From contig NZ_FPBV01000022.1 of assembly GCF_900116805.1 (NCBI RefSeq), positions 1 to 55,234 of the forward strand: DNA of 55,234 nt. Direction: 5' to 3'. The DNA is from Paenalicyclobacillus macrosporangiidus. GTDB taxonomy: Bacteria; Bacillota; Bacilli; Alicyclobacillales; Alicyclobacillaceae. The position numbers were made by a program, and so were the translations under genes. The notes below the pieces were generated by a model. That model was not told the origin of the DNA and ran no database searches. It saw nothing but the letters and a program-made list of their open reading frames with translations. Positions 1 through 8,833 of this stretch are shown piece by piece; the first letter of the stretch is position 1, and the number at the start of each line of letters is the position of its first letter.

Positions 1-440
1 GCTCGCGTGACGTTTGGCGGCAGGCCAAGACGCCATACAACAGCATACAAACCAAGTGCCGTCGAATCTCGCAGAAAGACTCGTTCAGCAGACCCTAATT
101 GGTCGCAAGAACTTCCTGTTTGCCAACACCCCACAAGGTGCGAGGGCGAGCGCCATCGCCTACAGCCTAGTGGAGACAGCCAAGGAGAACGGGCTGGACC
201 CGTATTTGTACCTGGAATACCTGTTCGAGCGGCTACCCAACATCCGAACGGATGACCGGGCAGCGATGGACGCGTTGCTCCCGTGGTCAGATCGCCTGCC
301 GGAACGAATCCGGAGACGTGGAAAAAAAGGATAGCATGAGAAATCGCCCCGCTGGGTCTCCTGGCGGGGCTGATTGTTGTCGTCCATGACTGTCGCACGA
401 CGGTTGGAGAAACGCAAGGTGTGGGGGCTTTGACGCTTAC
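1..440 (+). mobile_element. Right end of an IS66-family insertion sequence
   Basis: The segment holds the C-terminal part of an IS66 TnpC transposase followed by about 105 noncoding bases, and ends at 440 in a terminus that reads GTAAGCGTC inward on the minus strand. IS66-family ends characteristically begin with GTAA (family knowledge). Base 441 onward is the remains of a dehydrogenase gene whose frame breaks exactly at this point, which fixes the element boundary. The left end lies outside the window. ACGACAAC at 441-448 would be one copy of the 8-bp target duplication typical of the family. Confidence 0.75.
14..334 (+). pseudogene. tnpC: IS66-family transposase (TnpC), C-terminal fragment
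   Basis: The 106 residues match the end of the IS66 DDE transposase: NLAER (which carries the catalytic Glu), IGRKNFLFANTPQGARAS, SLVETAKENGLDPY and LFERLPN, then an LLPWSDRLP tail. A full TnpC has about 500 residues, so only the last fifth is present. A TGA at 8-10 interrupts the frame just upstream, and the sequence before NLAER departs from the family, where an SNN-type motif is expected. The copy is therefore either frameshifted or cut by the window edge. The TTG at 14 is not a credible start. Confidence 0.8.
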
Positions 441-571
441 ACGACAACGTCTAAGGCCGACTGGGCGATATCTGCAAGAACCACCATTGCTGCAGCGAAC
501 AACTTCGCCATCGCTCGTCCCATTCCCGAAGCCGCACCAGTTATGACCGCGACCTTGTTCTCCAGTTTCAT
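437..571 (-). pseudogene. Short-chain dehydrogenase, N-terminal remnant cut by IS66
   Basis: From the ATG at 571 the translation begins MKLENKVAVITGAASGMGRA, the standard beta1 strand and TGxxxGxG nucleotide-binding loop of an SDR. It continues to VVLADI and then stops after 44 residues, whereas the family has about 250. The break coincides with the IS66 terminus at 440. Two residues also seem to be missing between KLFAA and AMVVLADI compared with the usual AAEGA spacing, so the gene may have been decaying already. The catalytic YxxxK half is absent, so no function remains. Confidence 0.8.
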
Positions 572-669
572 CCCGGAACACCGTCCCCGTGTTCGTATTG
601 AGCTGCCGTGCTGCCTTGTGTGCGCCTGCCGCCTGCCGTCTGCCGACCCTTCATCGCCGTGCCTTCGTG

Positions 670-3492
670 TCACCTACCCGATGAAGGTCGCGAACCGGGC
701 TGGCCGGCCAACCGGGCCAACACCGCCTCCAGTTGCTTCAGGTCCTTCCCAGCCGCTTCGAAGTCCCCCTTCGCCGTGTCCGCCTCGTACTGGCGCAGCA
801 GTTGGCTGGCCTGTTGGGCGAGTTGGGCCGTGTTCGATCCCGCCGCTCCGCCGGAACCCGCACCGGACTCACCGGGACCGCCCGCGTCTGTGCCACCGCC
901 GCCGGTCCCGATGCCACCGCCGGTCCCCGCGCCGCCGGACGGAGCGTTCGGCGCCGGCTGGTTGCCGTTTTGCGCCTGGAGCAGGTCCTGCAGCGCGGCG
1001 CCGAGGGAGTTGTCCATGAACACCTGCTTGTTGTAATTGACGATGACCCTGGCCAGCTGCGGCAAGGAATTTTCGCGGTTGGCCACCAGGTACACGGGCT
1101 CCACGTACAGGATGGTATCGCCGACGGGCAGCAGCAGCAGGTCCCCCCGCACCACATGCGATCCCTGCTGGTTCCACAGCGACAGTTGGCTGGAGATACC
1201 CGGGTCGGCGTCAATCTGGTTCTCCGCCTGCATCGGACCGAACACCAGGGTGGACTGCGGGAACTGGTACACGGTCAGGTGTCCGTAGCGGCCCGGCTCA
1301 TTGTCTGCGACGAACCAGCCGTTCAGGTTGTCCTTGTTGGCCGGCGTGAAGAGCGCGCTCAGCACGAAGTGCGGCGCCGTCTCGCCCGGCATGCGCACCA
1401 TCTGGTACACCGGCGGCCGGACCTGCTTCTCGTTCTGTTGGTAAATCTGGGTCGCGATGGCCCACAGATCCTCCTGGTTGTAGAACGACGCCGCGTCCGT
1501 CATGTGGTAGCGCGTCAACGCCTCCGCCTGAGCTTGGAACAGGTCCTGCGGGTAACGGAAGTGAGCCGCCACGTCCGCCGGCACCCGGGTGGTGAACAGC
1601 GTCGGGTACAACCGCATCAGGCTTTGGATCATCGGATCCGACGGATCGACCACGTAATACGTCACCTTGCCGGTGTAGGCGTCGATGGTGACCTTCACCG
1701 AATTGCGGATGTACGCGGCGCCGAGAAAGTGCTGCGCATACGGAATGTGATTCGAGGACGTGTAGGCATCGAGCATCCACTCGATGTGGCCCTGGCCGTC
1801 GATGAACGGATACGCGTCCTGGTCATAGCGCAAGAAGGGCGCGATGTCCTGAACCCGCTGATAGATGTCGCGGTCGAACAAGTACAGCGACTGGGGCGTG
1901 ATCTGGTCGCTCGTGTAAAAGCGCAGACTCCGGTTCGCAATCGCGAGCATCCAGCGGTTGCCTTGCACCGGCAGGCCGTAGCCGCCCTGGTAGTGAGACG
2001 TGTGATCGGAGGACCCGACCGGATAGTCGAACTCCGGTTCCCGGCTGGGCGCGATGACGTCCGTGTTCATCCGCCCGAAGTAGATCTCGGGCCGGGTGAT
2101 GGCCGGCAGCGGCGCCTGTGTCTCCTGCGGCGTGTCCTTGGCCAGCATGGCGGGCAGGCCGTCTTGATCCACCTGGTTCACCGGACTCGCCGCCAGACCG
2201 TATCCGTGCGTGTACACCAGGGTGCGGTTGATCCAGGTCTGCACCGGCACCTTGTCCACATCCATCTGGCGCGCCCCGACGTACACCTCCTGGCCGTCGT
2301 AGCGGTCGACCGACACCTGGTCGAAGTGGAAGTAGCTCTTGAAGCTCTGCAGTTGGTTGTAGATGTCGGTGGTCTGGCCCTGGTCGTTGATGCGGGCGTT
2401 GTCGAGGGTGGGCTTGTCTTTGTCCACCGCCGCCCGGGTCAAGGCCGGGGCAGGGGTGAACGGTTTTTGATCGACGTGATCAATCCCGATGGCCCACCGG
2501 GTCATGTCGATGGTCCTCTGGATGTACGGCAGTTCGACCGTGTTCTGGTTCGGGTGCACGTACAAGGCTTCCGTCAGACCGCCGATGATCCCCGTCACCA
2601 CCAGGCTCCCGACGTACCCGGAAAACGCCCACCACACCGGCCGAAACCCGCGCCAGCGCAGGACCACCATCCCGTCCCGCAACTGCAGGACCCGGTCCAC
2701 CCGCACCGCCAGCCACAGCACGAGCACCGCCGCAACGGCCAACAACAGCGTGTGCACCACCGAGAACACCGGGATGGACAAGCGGGCGCTGACAAACCCC
2801 GGCCCGAACAAAAACGACCCATTGCCCTCCTGCAACTCGGCCAGATAGCGCGCGAACCAGGAGATGGCGGTGAAGCAGACCAGAGCACCTCCGATGAGCG
2901 CCAACACCACCCGCGCCTCGCGCCGGATCACAGCGGGGAGATCCACGCGGGAGATGGTCAGCCGCTGCATCCCCAGGCTCACCGCCAACGCCGCCATGCG
3001 GACGGCTGCGAGCAGCAGCAGCGTCCCCGCCAAGCGGCCCGCCAGGCCGACGCACAGGGGCAGTTGATACACGAAGAACGCGAGGTCGAGGTGAAAGAGC
3101 GGATCGACCCGCCCAAAGGGCTGGTGCTGGAAAAACAACATCCAGTCCGTGGCGTTCAGATACCATACCGCATAGCCCAGCACGAATCCGACTGCCACCG
3201 CGGGCCAGCGCACCAGCGCGTACGCCCAGCGCGGGAGGTGCTCCGAGAAGGGCCGCACCGCCCAGGCGCCGAGCAGGGCGTACAGCAGCGCGCCTCCCCA
3301 GCGGGTGCACAGTTCAAACACCATGTTCTTGCTGTACACGTCTCCGTATCCCAATGCCACGTGCAACCGCAGATCGTACAGCCGGTGGAACCACACGTGG
3401 CCAATCAGCAACAACAACACGACGCCCGCGAGGACCCGAATGCCTCGCGGAACGCGGCGCGGCACCAGCCGCTTGGTCTTCCGGACAATCAC
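670..3492 (-). CDS. UPF0182 family large membrane protein
   Basis: This 940-residue protein has the UPF0182 (COG1615) layout: a basic N-terminus, about seven hydrophobic segments in the first 330 residues (for example VLAGVVLLLLIGHVWF), then a long extracytoplasmic domain with the family's repeated LARDTPQE-like and YGLPVQGNRWMLAI-like stretches. The tail is Gly/Pro-rich (GGAGTGGGIGTGGGG) and ends in a charged helix. The family has no settled biochemical function. I chose GTG at 3492, which has GGAGG 12 bases upstream; the in-frame ATG at 3552 adds 20 residues but has no ribosome binding site. It stands alone and is transcribed in the same direction as the two-component genes upstream of it. 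Confidence 0.88.
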   Translation of the reverse strand: MIVRKTKRLVPRRVPRGIRVLAGVVLLLLIGHVWFHRLYDLRLHVALGYGDVYSKNMVFELCTRWGGALLYALLGAWAVRPFSEHLPRWAYALVRWPAVAVGFVLGYAVWYLNATDWMLFFQHQPFGRVDPLFHLDLAFFVYQLPLCVGLAGRLAGTLLLLAAVRMAALAVSLGMQRLTISRVDLPAVIRREARVVLALIGGALVCFTAISWFARYLAELQEGNGSFLFGPGFVSARLSIPVFSVVHTLLLAVAAVLVLWLAVRVDRVLQLRDGMVVLRWRGFRPVWWAFSGYVGSLVVTGIIGGLTEALYVHPNQNTVELPYIQRTIDMTRWAIGIDHVDQKPFTPAPALTRAAVDKDKPTLDNARINDQGQTTDIYNQLQSFKSYFHFDQVSVDRYDGQEVYVGARQMDVDKVPVQTWINRTLVYTHGYGLAASPVNQVDQDGLPAMLAKDTPQETQAPLPAITRPEIYFGRMNTDVIAPSREPEFDYPVGSSDHTSHYQGGYGLPVQGNRWMLAIANRSLRFYTSDQITPQSLYLFDRDIYQRVQDIAPFLRYDQDAYPFIDGQGHIEWMLDAYTSSNHIPYAQHFLGAAYIRNSVKVTIDAYTGKVTYYVVDPSDPMIQSLMRLYPTLFTTRVPADVAAHFRYPQDLFQAQAEALTRYHMTDAASFYNQEDLWAIATQIYQQNEKQVRPPVYQMVRMPGETAPHFVLSALFTPANKDNLNGWFVADNEPGRYGHLTVYQFPQSTLVFGPMQAENQIDADPGISSQLSLWNQQGSHVVRGDLLLLPVGDTILYVEPVYLVANRENSLPQLARVIVNYNKQVFMDNSLGAALQDLLQAQNGNQPAPNAPSGGAGTGGGIGTGGGGTDAGGPGESGAGSGGAAGSNTAQLAQQASQLLRQYEADTAKGDFEAAGKDLKQLEAVLARLAGQPGSRPSSGR

Positions 3493-3696
3493 GATGGACG
3501 TCTGCCTCCCCGTTCCCAGGCGATGTACCCGTTCGCCTCTCCGCCGGCCCATCGGGTGGAAGTGATGGTTCCTCTGAGCAGAGATGGACCGAACGTCTCC
3601 ATCCCCATTGTATCAGGGCGGCGCCGACGGAGGGATGACATCGTGGTCCACATTTGTGTTTTGGATGAGGCGGACCCCGCCCCCACGGATCCCCGG

Positions 3697-4380
3697 TCAA
3701 TCCATGCGGACGAGTCCCAGCCGCGTGGCCGCCAGCACCGCCTGCGTCCGATCGTAGACGTCCAGCTTGCCCAGGATGTGGCTGATGTGCACCTTCACCG
3801 TCTTCTCCGCAATCCCGAGCGCCGCGGCGATCTCCTTGTTCGACATGCCCTGGGCCAACGCCTGAAGCACCTCTTGCTCACGCTGCGTCAGCGGCTGACG
3901 AAGGTACGGATCGGCCGCCCCGCCCCCCGCGGGCTTGGATTCCCGGCGGGGCTCCCCGCCGCGGAGCGCGTCCAAGGCCACCGGATCCAACACCGCCCGG
4001 CCCACCGCCGCCTGGCGGATGGCTGTCACCAAGTCCTCCGGGCTGACGTCCTTCTGCAGGTACCCGATGGCCCCGGCCCGGATGGCGCCGAGGGTTCGAT
4101 CCCGCTCCTGAAACGACGTCAACGCGATGATGCGGATGTCCGAGTGCCGCTGCGTGATCTCGCGGATCGCCGCCACCCCGTCCATCGCCCCCGGCATCAC
4201 CAGGTCCATCAGCATCACGTCCGGGCGAACCGCGTCGGCCAAGTGGATGGCGTCCTCGCCCGTGGCCGCCTCGCCGGCCACTTCGATATCCTCCGAGAGC
4301 TGCAGGAAGGCGCGCAGGCCTTCCCGGACCATCGGGTGATCATCCACAATCGCAAGTCGGATGGTCCGCGCCTCGCTCAC
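3697..4380 (-). CDS. NarL/FixJ-family response regulator
   Basis: A 227-residue response regulator. The receiver domain spans about residues 6-125, with acidic pair DD at 13-14, phospho-acceptor D59 in MLMDLVMPG, T in ALTSF and the conserved Lys in YLQKD. A LuxR-type helix-turn-helix covers about 160-225 (LTQREQEVLQAL, NKEIAAALGIAEKTVKVH). The GTG start at 4380 overlaps the TGA stop of the kinase gene (GTGA) and has GAGGGGG 8 bases upstream, so the pair is translationally coupled. The regulon cannot be read from the sequence; the neighbouring UPF0182 gene is a possible target, by proximity only. Confidence 0.93.
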   Translation of the reverse strand: MSEARTIRLAIVDDHPMVREGLRAFLQLSEDIEVAGEAATGEDAIHLADAVRPDVMLMDLVMPGAMDGVAAIREITQRHSDIRIIALTSFQERDRTLGAIRAGAIGYLQKDVSPEDLVTAIRQAAVGRAVLDPVALDALRGGEPRRESKPAGGGAADPYLRQPLTQREQEVLQALAQGMSNKEIAAALGIAEKTVKVHISHILGKLDVYDRTQAVLAATRLGLVRMD

Positions 4381-6059
4381 CGATCTTCCCCCCTCGCCGG
4401 GTCCCCAGGCACCGGCACCGTGAACACCACCCGCGTGCCGCGGCCCGGATGGCTGGTGATGGACAACCGGCCCCCCGCCTTTCGCATGCGCTCGTACATC
4501 GTGCTCGTCCCCAGGCCCTCCGCCGCCTCCGGATGGAACCCGCAGCCGTCGTCCTGCACCGACACCTCGACCTCGTCCGCCGCGAGCCGGAGGTGGACGT
4601 GCACGTTCCGCGCGCCCGCGTGCCGGAGCGCGTTGTGCAACGCCTCGTCCAGAGCTGCAAGCAAGGACTCGCGCGCCTCGAAGGGGATGGCCGGCTCCTC
4701 TGCATCGCCGGCAACGGTCAGATGGATGCGGGTCTGCCCCTGCAGTTGCAGCGGTGCGATCCGCTCGCGCACCCGCGCCACCCATCCCCGTTCTCCCGCG
4801 GGGCGCAGCGCCTCGATGAGCTCTCGCATCTCACGCTGGCTGTCCGCAATCAACGCCTCCAACCGCTCCAACACCTCGTCCATGCGCCGTTCATCCGTAC
4901 GCTGCGCTGCCATCCGCCGCTTGGCGTGGCCGCGCCCGGCCAGCAGACGGGCCGTTCTGGCCAGCAGTTGCGCGGAGAACAGGCGCTGGCTGACCGCGTC
5001 GTGCAGATCCGCCGCCAGGCGGCGTCGTTCCACCCACCGGGCTTCCTCCAAGGACTGCTCGTACAGGCGGGCGTTCTCCAAAGACGCGGCCACGTGCCAG
5101 GCGAACGCCGACAACATCTCCTCGTCACTGGCCGAAAACGCGCCCCGGCGCCGGCTTTCCACCCGGACCTCGTAGGGGCTGTGCGGGATCGGCCGAACCA
5201 TCGCGCTGCGGGCCTCTGGCAGCAACACCCGCTCTGCTTCGTCCAGCAGCGGTTCCTCCTCGTCGCGCGCGTACGAGTATCCGGCCGGTTCTCCGTCGGA
5301 TGAGCGGTACGCCGACGCCACCACCCGCCCCGGGCCCCCCGCACCGAGGGCCTCCGCCTCCGGATCCCCAGGCTCGCGGAAGGTGATGCCGCAGCACTCG
5401 TACCCGAGCCGATCCACGAACTGGCACACGGCCAGTTCGAGCACAGCCCGGGGGCGGACCACGCTGACCAGCTCCGCCGCGATGTCTGACAGCGCCCGGA
5501 GTTGTTCCGCACGCCGCCGCTCCTCGGCCAGAATGGCGGCTCTGTCGACCGCCACCGCCACGTGGTGACCGATGGCCGTGAGCAGTTGCAGCGCAGACGG
5601 GGTGAACACGCTGTGCCCGGCCGCGGCCACGTTCAAGATCCCGAGCGGCTTGCCCTTGCTTCGCAGGGGCACGCTCGCGTGGTAGGTCAATCCGCCCTTG
5701 TCGCCGACGGCATCGCGCAGGCGGCTACAGCGTACGATGTTCACCGCCCGGTCTAACCGCCCTTCCACAAACCGGTCCTGGCATTCGCACCACCCGGACT
5801 TGAGCGGCGCCCCGCCGTCGCACGCCAGGGCCGGCGGCAGCCCGCTCGCTCCCACTTCCACAAACTGGCTGCGCCCGGCGTCGTAGCGGAATGCCCACGC
5901 CGTCGACAGGCCCAGCACCCCGCTGAGCCTAGGTAAAATGGCGTCCATCGCTTCCGAGATGTCCGTCGCCTCGTTGAGCGCCTCGGCGATGTCCTTGAGC
6001 ATGGCCAGGCGCTCCGGTTCGGGCCACGCCTCCTGAACAGAACCATTCGAGTCACGCAT
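4377..6059 (-). CDS. GAF-domain sensor histidine kinase (HisKA_3 type)
   Basis: A 560-residue soluble kinase with no membrane segments. Two GAF-like domains occupy about residues 20-175 and 195-335. They are followed by a HisKA_3 dimerisation helix with phospho-acceptor H353 in LAADLHDAVSQ, then an HATPase_c domain with N-box (DEALHNALRH, N476) and G-box (DDGCGF). The first GAF carries Cys residues (CDGG, SGWCECQ, RCS) that could sense redox state or a ligand, but no cofactor can be assigned. This architecture pairs with NarL-type regulators such as the one encoded immediately downstream. The lack of transmembrane helices points to a cytoplasmic signal. Confidence 0.92.
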   Translation of the reverse strand: MRDSNGSVQEAWPEPERLAMLKDIAEALNEATDISEAMDAILPRLSGVLGLSTAWAFRYDAGRSQFVEVGASGLPPALACDGGAPLKSGWCECQDRFVEGRLDRAVNIVRCSRLRDAVGDKGGLTYHASVPLRSKGKPLGILNVAAAGHSVFTPSALQLLTAIGHHVAVAVDRAAILAEERRRAEQLRALSDIAAELVSVVRPRAVLELAVCQFVDRLGYECCGITFREPGDPEAEALGAGGPGRVVASAYRSSDGEPAGYSYARDEEEPLLDEAERVLLPEARSAMVRPIPHSPYEVRVESRRRGAFSASDEEMLSAFAWHVAASLENARLYEQSLEEARWVERRRLAADLHDAVSQRLFSAQLLARTARLLAGRGHAKRRMAAQRTDERRMDEVLERLEALIADSQREMRELIEALRPAGERGWVARVRERIAPLQLQGQTRIHLTVAGDAEEPAIPFEARESLLAALDEALHNALRHAGARNVHVHLRLAADEVEVSVQDDGCGFHPEAAEGLGTSTMYERMRKAGGRLSITSHPGRGTRVVFTVPVPGDPARGEDR

Positions 6060-6178
6060 GTTCGCTCATCCCGTTCTACGGTTTCAGGCTGATGGTACCA
6101 CACCGCCCGGCACGCGGCGGAAAATTCCCTCCCCGCCGAAGGCGCCGCCGCGCCCGTGCCGAGGACACGTCCGGCGCC

Positions 6179-7258
6179 TCACACCAGCAGGCTGATATCG
6201 CCGAATTCGTGCCACAGATACCCCAACTGCACCGCCTCCTCATAAGCCCTGCGCAGGAACTCGGGGCGGGCGAACGCGTACAGCAGCGCCAGATGGCTGG
6301 TGTGGTTGTCGTGCATACCGGTGATGAGACCGTGGACCACCCGCGGCGGGGTGGCGGGGGTGACCAGGTGGGTGGTCCAATTCGATCCGCTGCGCACCCG
6401 CACCCCTTCCCCGCCCCGGGCGGGCACCGCGGCGCTCTCCAACGCCCGCACCACGGTGGTGCCCACGGCGATGACGCGCCGCCCCTCCGCCATCGCCCGG
6501 TTGACCGCGGCGGCCGTGGCGGGCGGAATGTGATACCACTCCGGCAACACCGGGTGGCGGGCCAAATCCGACGCGACCTCGTGAGAGGACACACCGGTGT
6601 GCAGAAGAAGCGAGCAGAACCGCACCCCCCGCGCCGCGAGGCCGCGCAGCACCCGGTGCGTGAACGGGCGGGCGGCGGAAGGCATCTCGGCCGACCCTGG
6701 GGTACGACTGAAGAGGGTTTGGAACGCGCCCGTCTCCAGCGGCCGTGTCACGTAGCCGTACTGGATGGGCACCCCGGCGGCTTCCGCCACCCGAAACAGG
6801 TCGCGGTCCGCGCGGACTCGCCACAGACGGCTGTCGGGATGAAAGTGGGCTTCCACTTGGATCCGGGCCAGGACCCGCCCGTCCTCGGGATGGACGACCC
6901 TTAACGTATCCCCCGGCTCGAATGGACGAGGGTCTGGCCCCCCGTCCGCCCGCCGCCGCTCCAGGATACAGGTGTCCTCCGTCAACCGGATCGCCAGGTG
7001 CAGATACAGCGGCTCACCCCGGTATACGGCCCGCAACCGGCCGGGAATGGTGGCCGACGTATTGACCACCATCAGGTCCCCGGCGGACAGAAAGTGGGGC
7101 AGGTCGACGAAGCGCGCATGCCGGCAAGCTCCCGTCGCCCGGTCCATCACCAGCAGGCGCACCTCGTCCCGCCGGAGTCCGCGCGCCTCCGGGGGGAGGG
7201 GTGCGGGAGCCGGGGGACGGCTCAAGTGCAGATTGAGATCCAGCGCAGACTGGGTCAT
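6179..7258 (-). CDS. Divergent QueA-like S-adenosylmethionine:tRNA ribosyltransferase-isomerase paralogue
   Basis: A 359-residue member of the QueA family (COG0809), which transfers and isomerises the ribosyl moiety of SAM onto 7-aminomethyl-7-deazaguanine in tRNA during queuosine synthesis. Family landmarks are recognisable but altered: GDLMVVNTSATIPGRL in place of the usual GDLLVFNDTRVIPARL, QTLFSRTPGSAEMPSA in place of the YA..PGSVAAPTAGLHF block, and HTGVSSHE. The C-terminal IAVGTTVVRALE and GLITGMHDNHTSHLALL blocks are clear. ATG at 7258 follows the upstream SDR stop after one base (TGACATG), so the two are coupled. No other queuosine gene is in the window. The losses in the substrate region suggest a different substrate from canonical QueA (inference). 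Confidence 0.8.
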   Translation of the reverse strand: MTQSALDLNLHLSRPPAPAPLPPEARGLRRDEVRLLVMDRATGACRHARFVDLPHFLSAGDLMVVNTSATIPGRLRAVYRGEPLYLHLAIRLTEDTCILERRRADGGPDPRPFEPGDTLRVVHPEDGRVLARIQVEAHFHPDSRLWRVRADRDLFRVAEAAGVPIQYGYVTRPLETGAFQTLFSRTPGSAEMPSAARPFTHRVLRGLAARGVRFCSLLLHTGVSSHEVASDLARHPVLPEWYHIPPATAAAVNRAMAEGRRVIAVGTTVVRALESAAVPARGGEGVRVRSGSNWTTHLVTPATPPRVVHGLITGMHDNHTSHLALLYAFARPEFLRRAYEEAVQLGYLWHEFGDISLLV

Positions 7259-7259
7259 G

Positions 7260-8036
7260 TCAGCACCCCCCTTCGCACGGGAAGAGGGCTGTGCCGCGCA
7301 CCGCGAGGCGCATCCCGCTCGGGTGCGGGAAGGGGGCGGCGGTGAGCAGCGGATCGAACAGGCGGGCCAACACCGCCGCCACTTCGGCAGGGTCGGCCAG
7401 CCCTTGGGCGGGGGCGCCGGGATCCGCCAGCCGGTGCAGCTCGGTGTCCATGTCGCCGGGGTCGACGCTGTACAGCGCGATGTGGTCGAGGTCCGTTTCC
7501 CGGGCGAACGTCTTGATGAGGAGATCGAGCGCCGCCTTGGACGCGCCGTACACCCCCCAGCCGGGATACCCGCCGACCGCGGCGTCGCTCGAGAGGGCCA
7601 GGCACAGGGCGCGCGGGCGCGCGGCCAGCAAGGGCAACGCCTGCTGGAGCAGCAGCACGGGGGCAAACGTGTTCACCTCGAACACGGTGCGCAGATTGAC
7701 GACGTGCGTGTCGCGCAAATCGGGCATCGGGATGTCCCCGAGGGTGGACGCGTTCAGAACCAGGGCGTCGAGATGCCCGAAGCGGCGCACCACGTGCGAG
7801 AGCCATGTGTTGCGAAAGCGCGGGTCCGCGACGTCGCCCGCCACGCCGTCGACGGGGCCGAGTGCTTCAAGCGACTCGACTGCCTCCAAGAGCCGGCGCT
7901 CCCGGCGCGCGCACAGCGCCACGGCCATCCCGCGGCGAAGCAGGACCTCCGCCAACGCCAGGCCGAGCCCGGCACTGCCGCCGGCGATGGCGACGACCGG
8001 ACGGTCTCCCGCCGGGTGACGAATCCCTTCATTCAT
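7260..8036 (-). CDS. SDR family NAD(P)-dependent oxidoreductase
   Basis: A 258-residue classical short-chain dehydrogenase. The nucleotide loop is AGGSAGLG (18-25) and CARRERR suggests NADP(H). It has NAST in place of NNAG, a catalytic Ser at 149-150 and YGASK (Y163, K167). The substrate is unknown. Its stop codon is one base from the start of the QueA-like gene, so the two products are probably made together and may act in one pathway. No strong promoter is visible in the 370 bases upstream. Confidence 0.88.
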   Translation of the reverse strand: MNEGIRHPAGDRPVVAIAGGSAGLGLALAEVLLRRGMAVALCARRERRLLEAVESLEALGPVDGVAGDVADPRFRNTWLSHVVRRFGHLDALVLNASTLGDIPMPDLRDTHVVNLRTVFEVNTFAPVLLLQQALPLLAARPRALCLALSSDAAVGGYPGWGVYGASKAALDLLIKTFARETDLDHIALYSVDPGDMDTELHRLADPGAPAQGLADPAEVAAVLARLFDPLLTAAPFPHPSGMRLAVRGTALFPCEGGC

Positions 8037-8209
8037 GACAAACGCCTCCTCACGGCCGCATTGGCCAGATCTTCCTTCTGGTCAAAGCGTACGGTGAAGA
8101 GGCGGGAGGCACATCGGCCGCCGGTCATAGACCGGCTCGGCCAATGGTCCTATGACTTTCGGCCGAGGTCATGACGCCACGTGGCGAAGGCGAGGCCGGC
8201 CAACCGAGG

Positions 8210-8833
8210 TCACGGGAACTGCCGGCGCCGCAGCACGTACTCGAACAGGAACTCGAACGCCTCCAGGTGGCGCAGGGCGGCATCCGCGTCCTCGCCCCAG
8301 GCGTAGATGCCGTGGTTGCGCACCAGGACCCCCGGCACCGCCGGTTGGGCCTGGGCCGCGACGGCGGCGGCGAGATCGTCCAGACGGTGGTGATTCTCCA
8401 CAATCGGCACCCGGATGCGCGCGCCCTCCTCCCAGTGGCCGAGCGCCTTGAGCAGCTCGTGACCGGCCAGGTCCACGTAACCCTGAGGGAAGAACACATC
8501 GGATGCGAGGTTGTTGAACATGGTGTGCACGTGCACAATGGCGCCGCAGGGCTGCGACTGGTACAGCCGCACGTGGACCACCGTCTCCGCCGAGGGGCGG
8601 TGGGACGTCTTCGCCACCGGCCGCCCGTCCTCGCCGACGAGGAGCACGTCGTCCAGCGCCAGGCGCTGCTTGTCCGCCCCGCTGCGCGTGATGGCAAAGC
8701 GCAGAGGCGCATCGCTCACTTTCACCGACAGGTTGCCGCTCGTCGCCGGCAGCCACCCCTTGGCCGCCACCGTCTGCGCCAGCCAGCGCACCTGCTCCGC
8801 CTCGCGGCGGAAATCCACATGCGTTCCTTCCAT
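8210..8833 (-). CDS. mtnB: Methylthioribulose-1-phosphate dehydratase MtnB
   Basis: A 207-residue class II aldolase/adducin-fold enzyme of the methionine salvage pathway. It dehydrates 5-methylthioribulose 1-phosphate to 2,3-diketo-5-methylthiopentyl-1-phosphate. Visible signatures are TSGNLSVKV near the N-terminus, the zinc-binding HVHTMFNN, GHELLKALG and LVRNHGIYAWG with the third metal His. Length fits the family. Its ATG at 8833 directly follows the TAG stop of mtnX with no gap, so it is the third gene of a tightly packed mtnW-mtnX-mtnB operon. Confidence 0.95.
   Translation of the reverse strand: MEGTHVDFRREAEQVRWLAQTVAAKGWLPATSGNLSVKVSDAPLRFAITRSGADKQRLALDDVLLVGEDGRPVAKTSHRPSAETVVHVRLYQSQPCGAIVHVHTMFNNLASDVFFPQGYVDLAGHELLKALGHWEEGARIRVPIVENHHRLDDLAAAVAAQAQPAVPGVLVRNHGIYAWGEDADAALRHLEAFEFLFEYVLRRRQFP

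Noticed and set aside
733-5175. A 1480-codon open frame on the plus strand
   Set aside because: It is antisense to the UPF0182 and histidine kinase genes, has no domain, and arises from high-GC third-position bias.
6179-7666. QueA-like protein extended by 136 residues
   Set aside because: The extension is out of frame over the SDR gene and has no homology; ATG 7258 directly follows the SDR stop.
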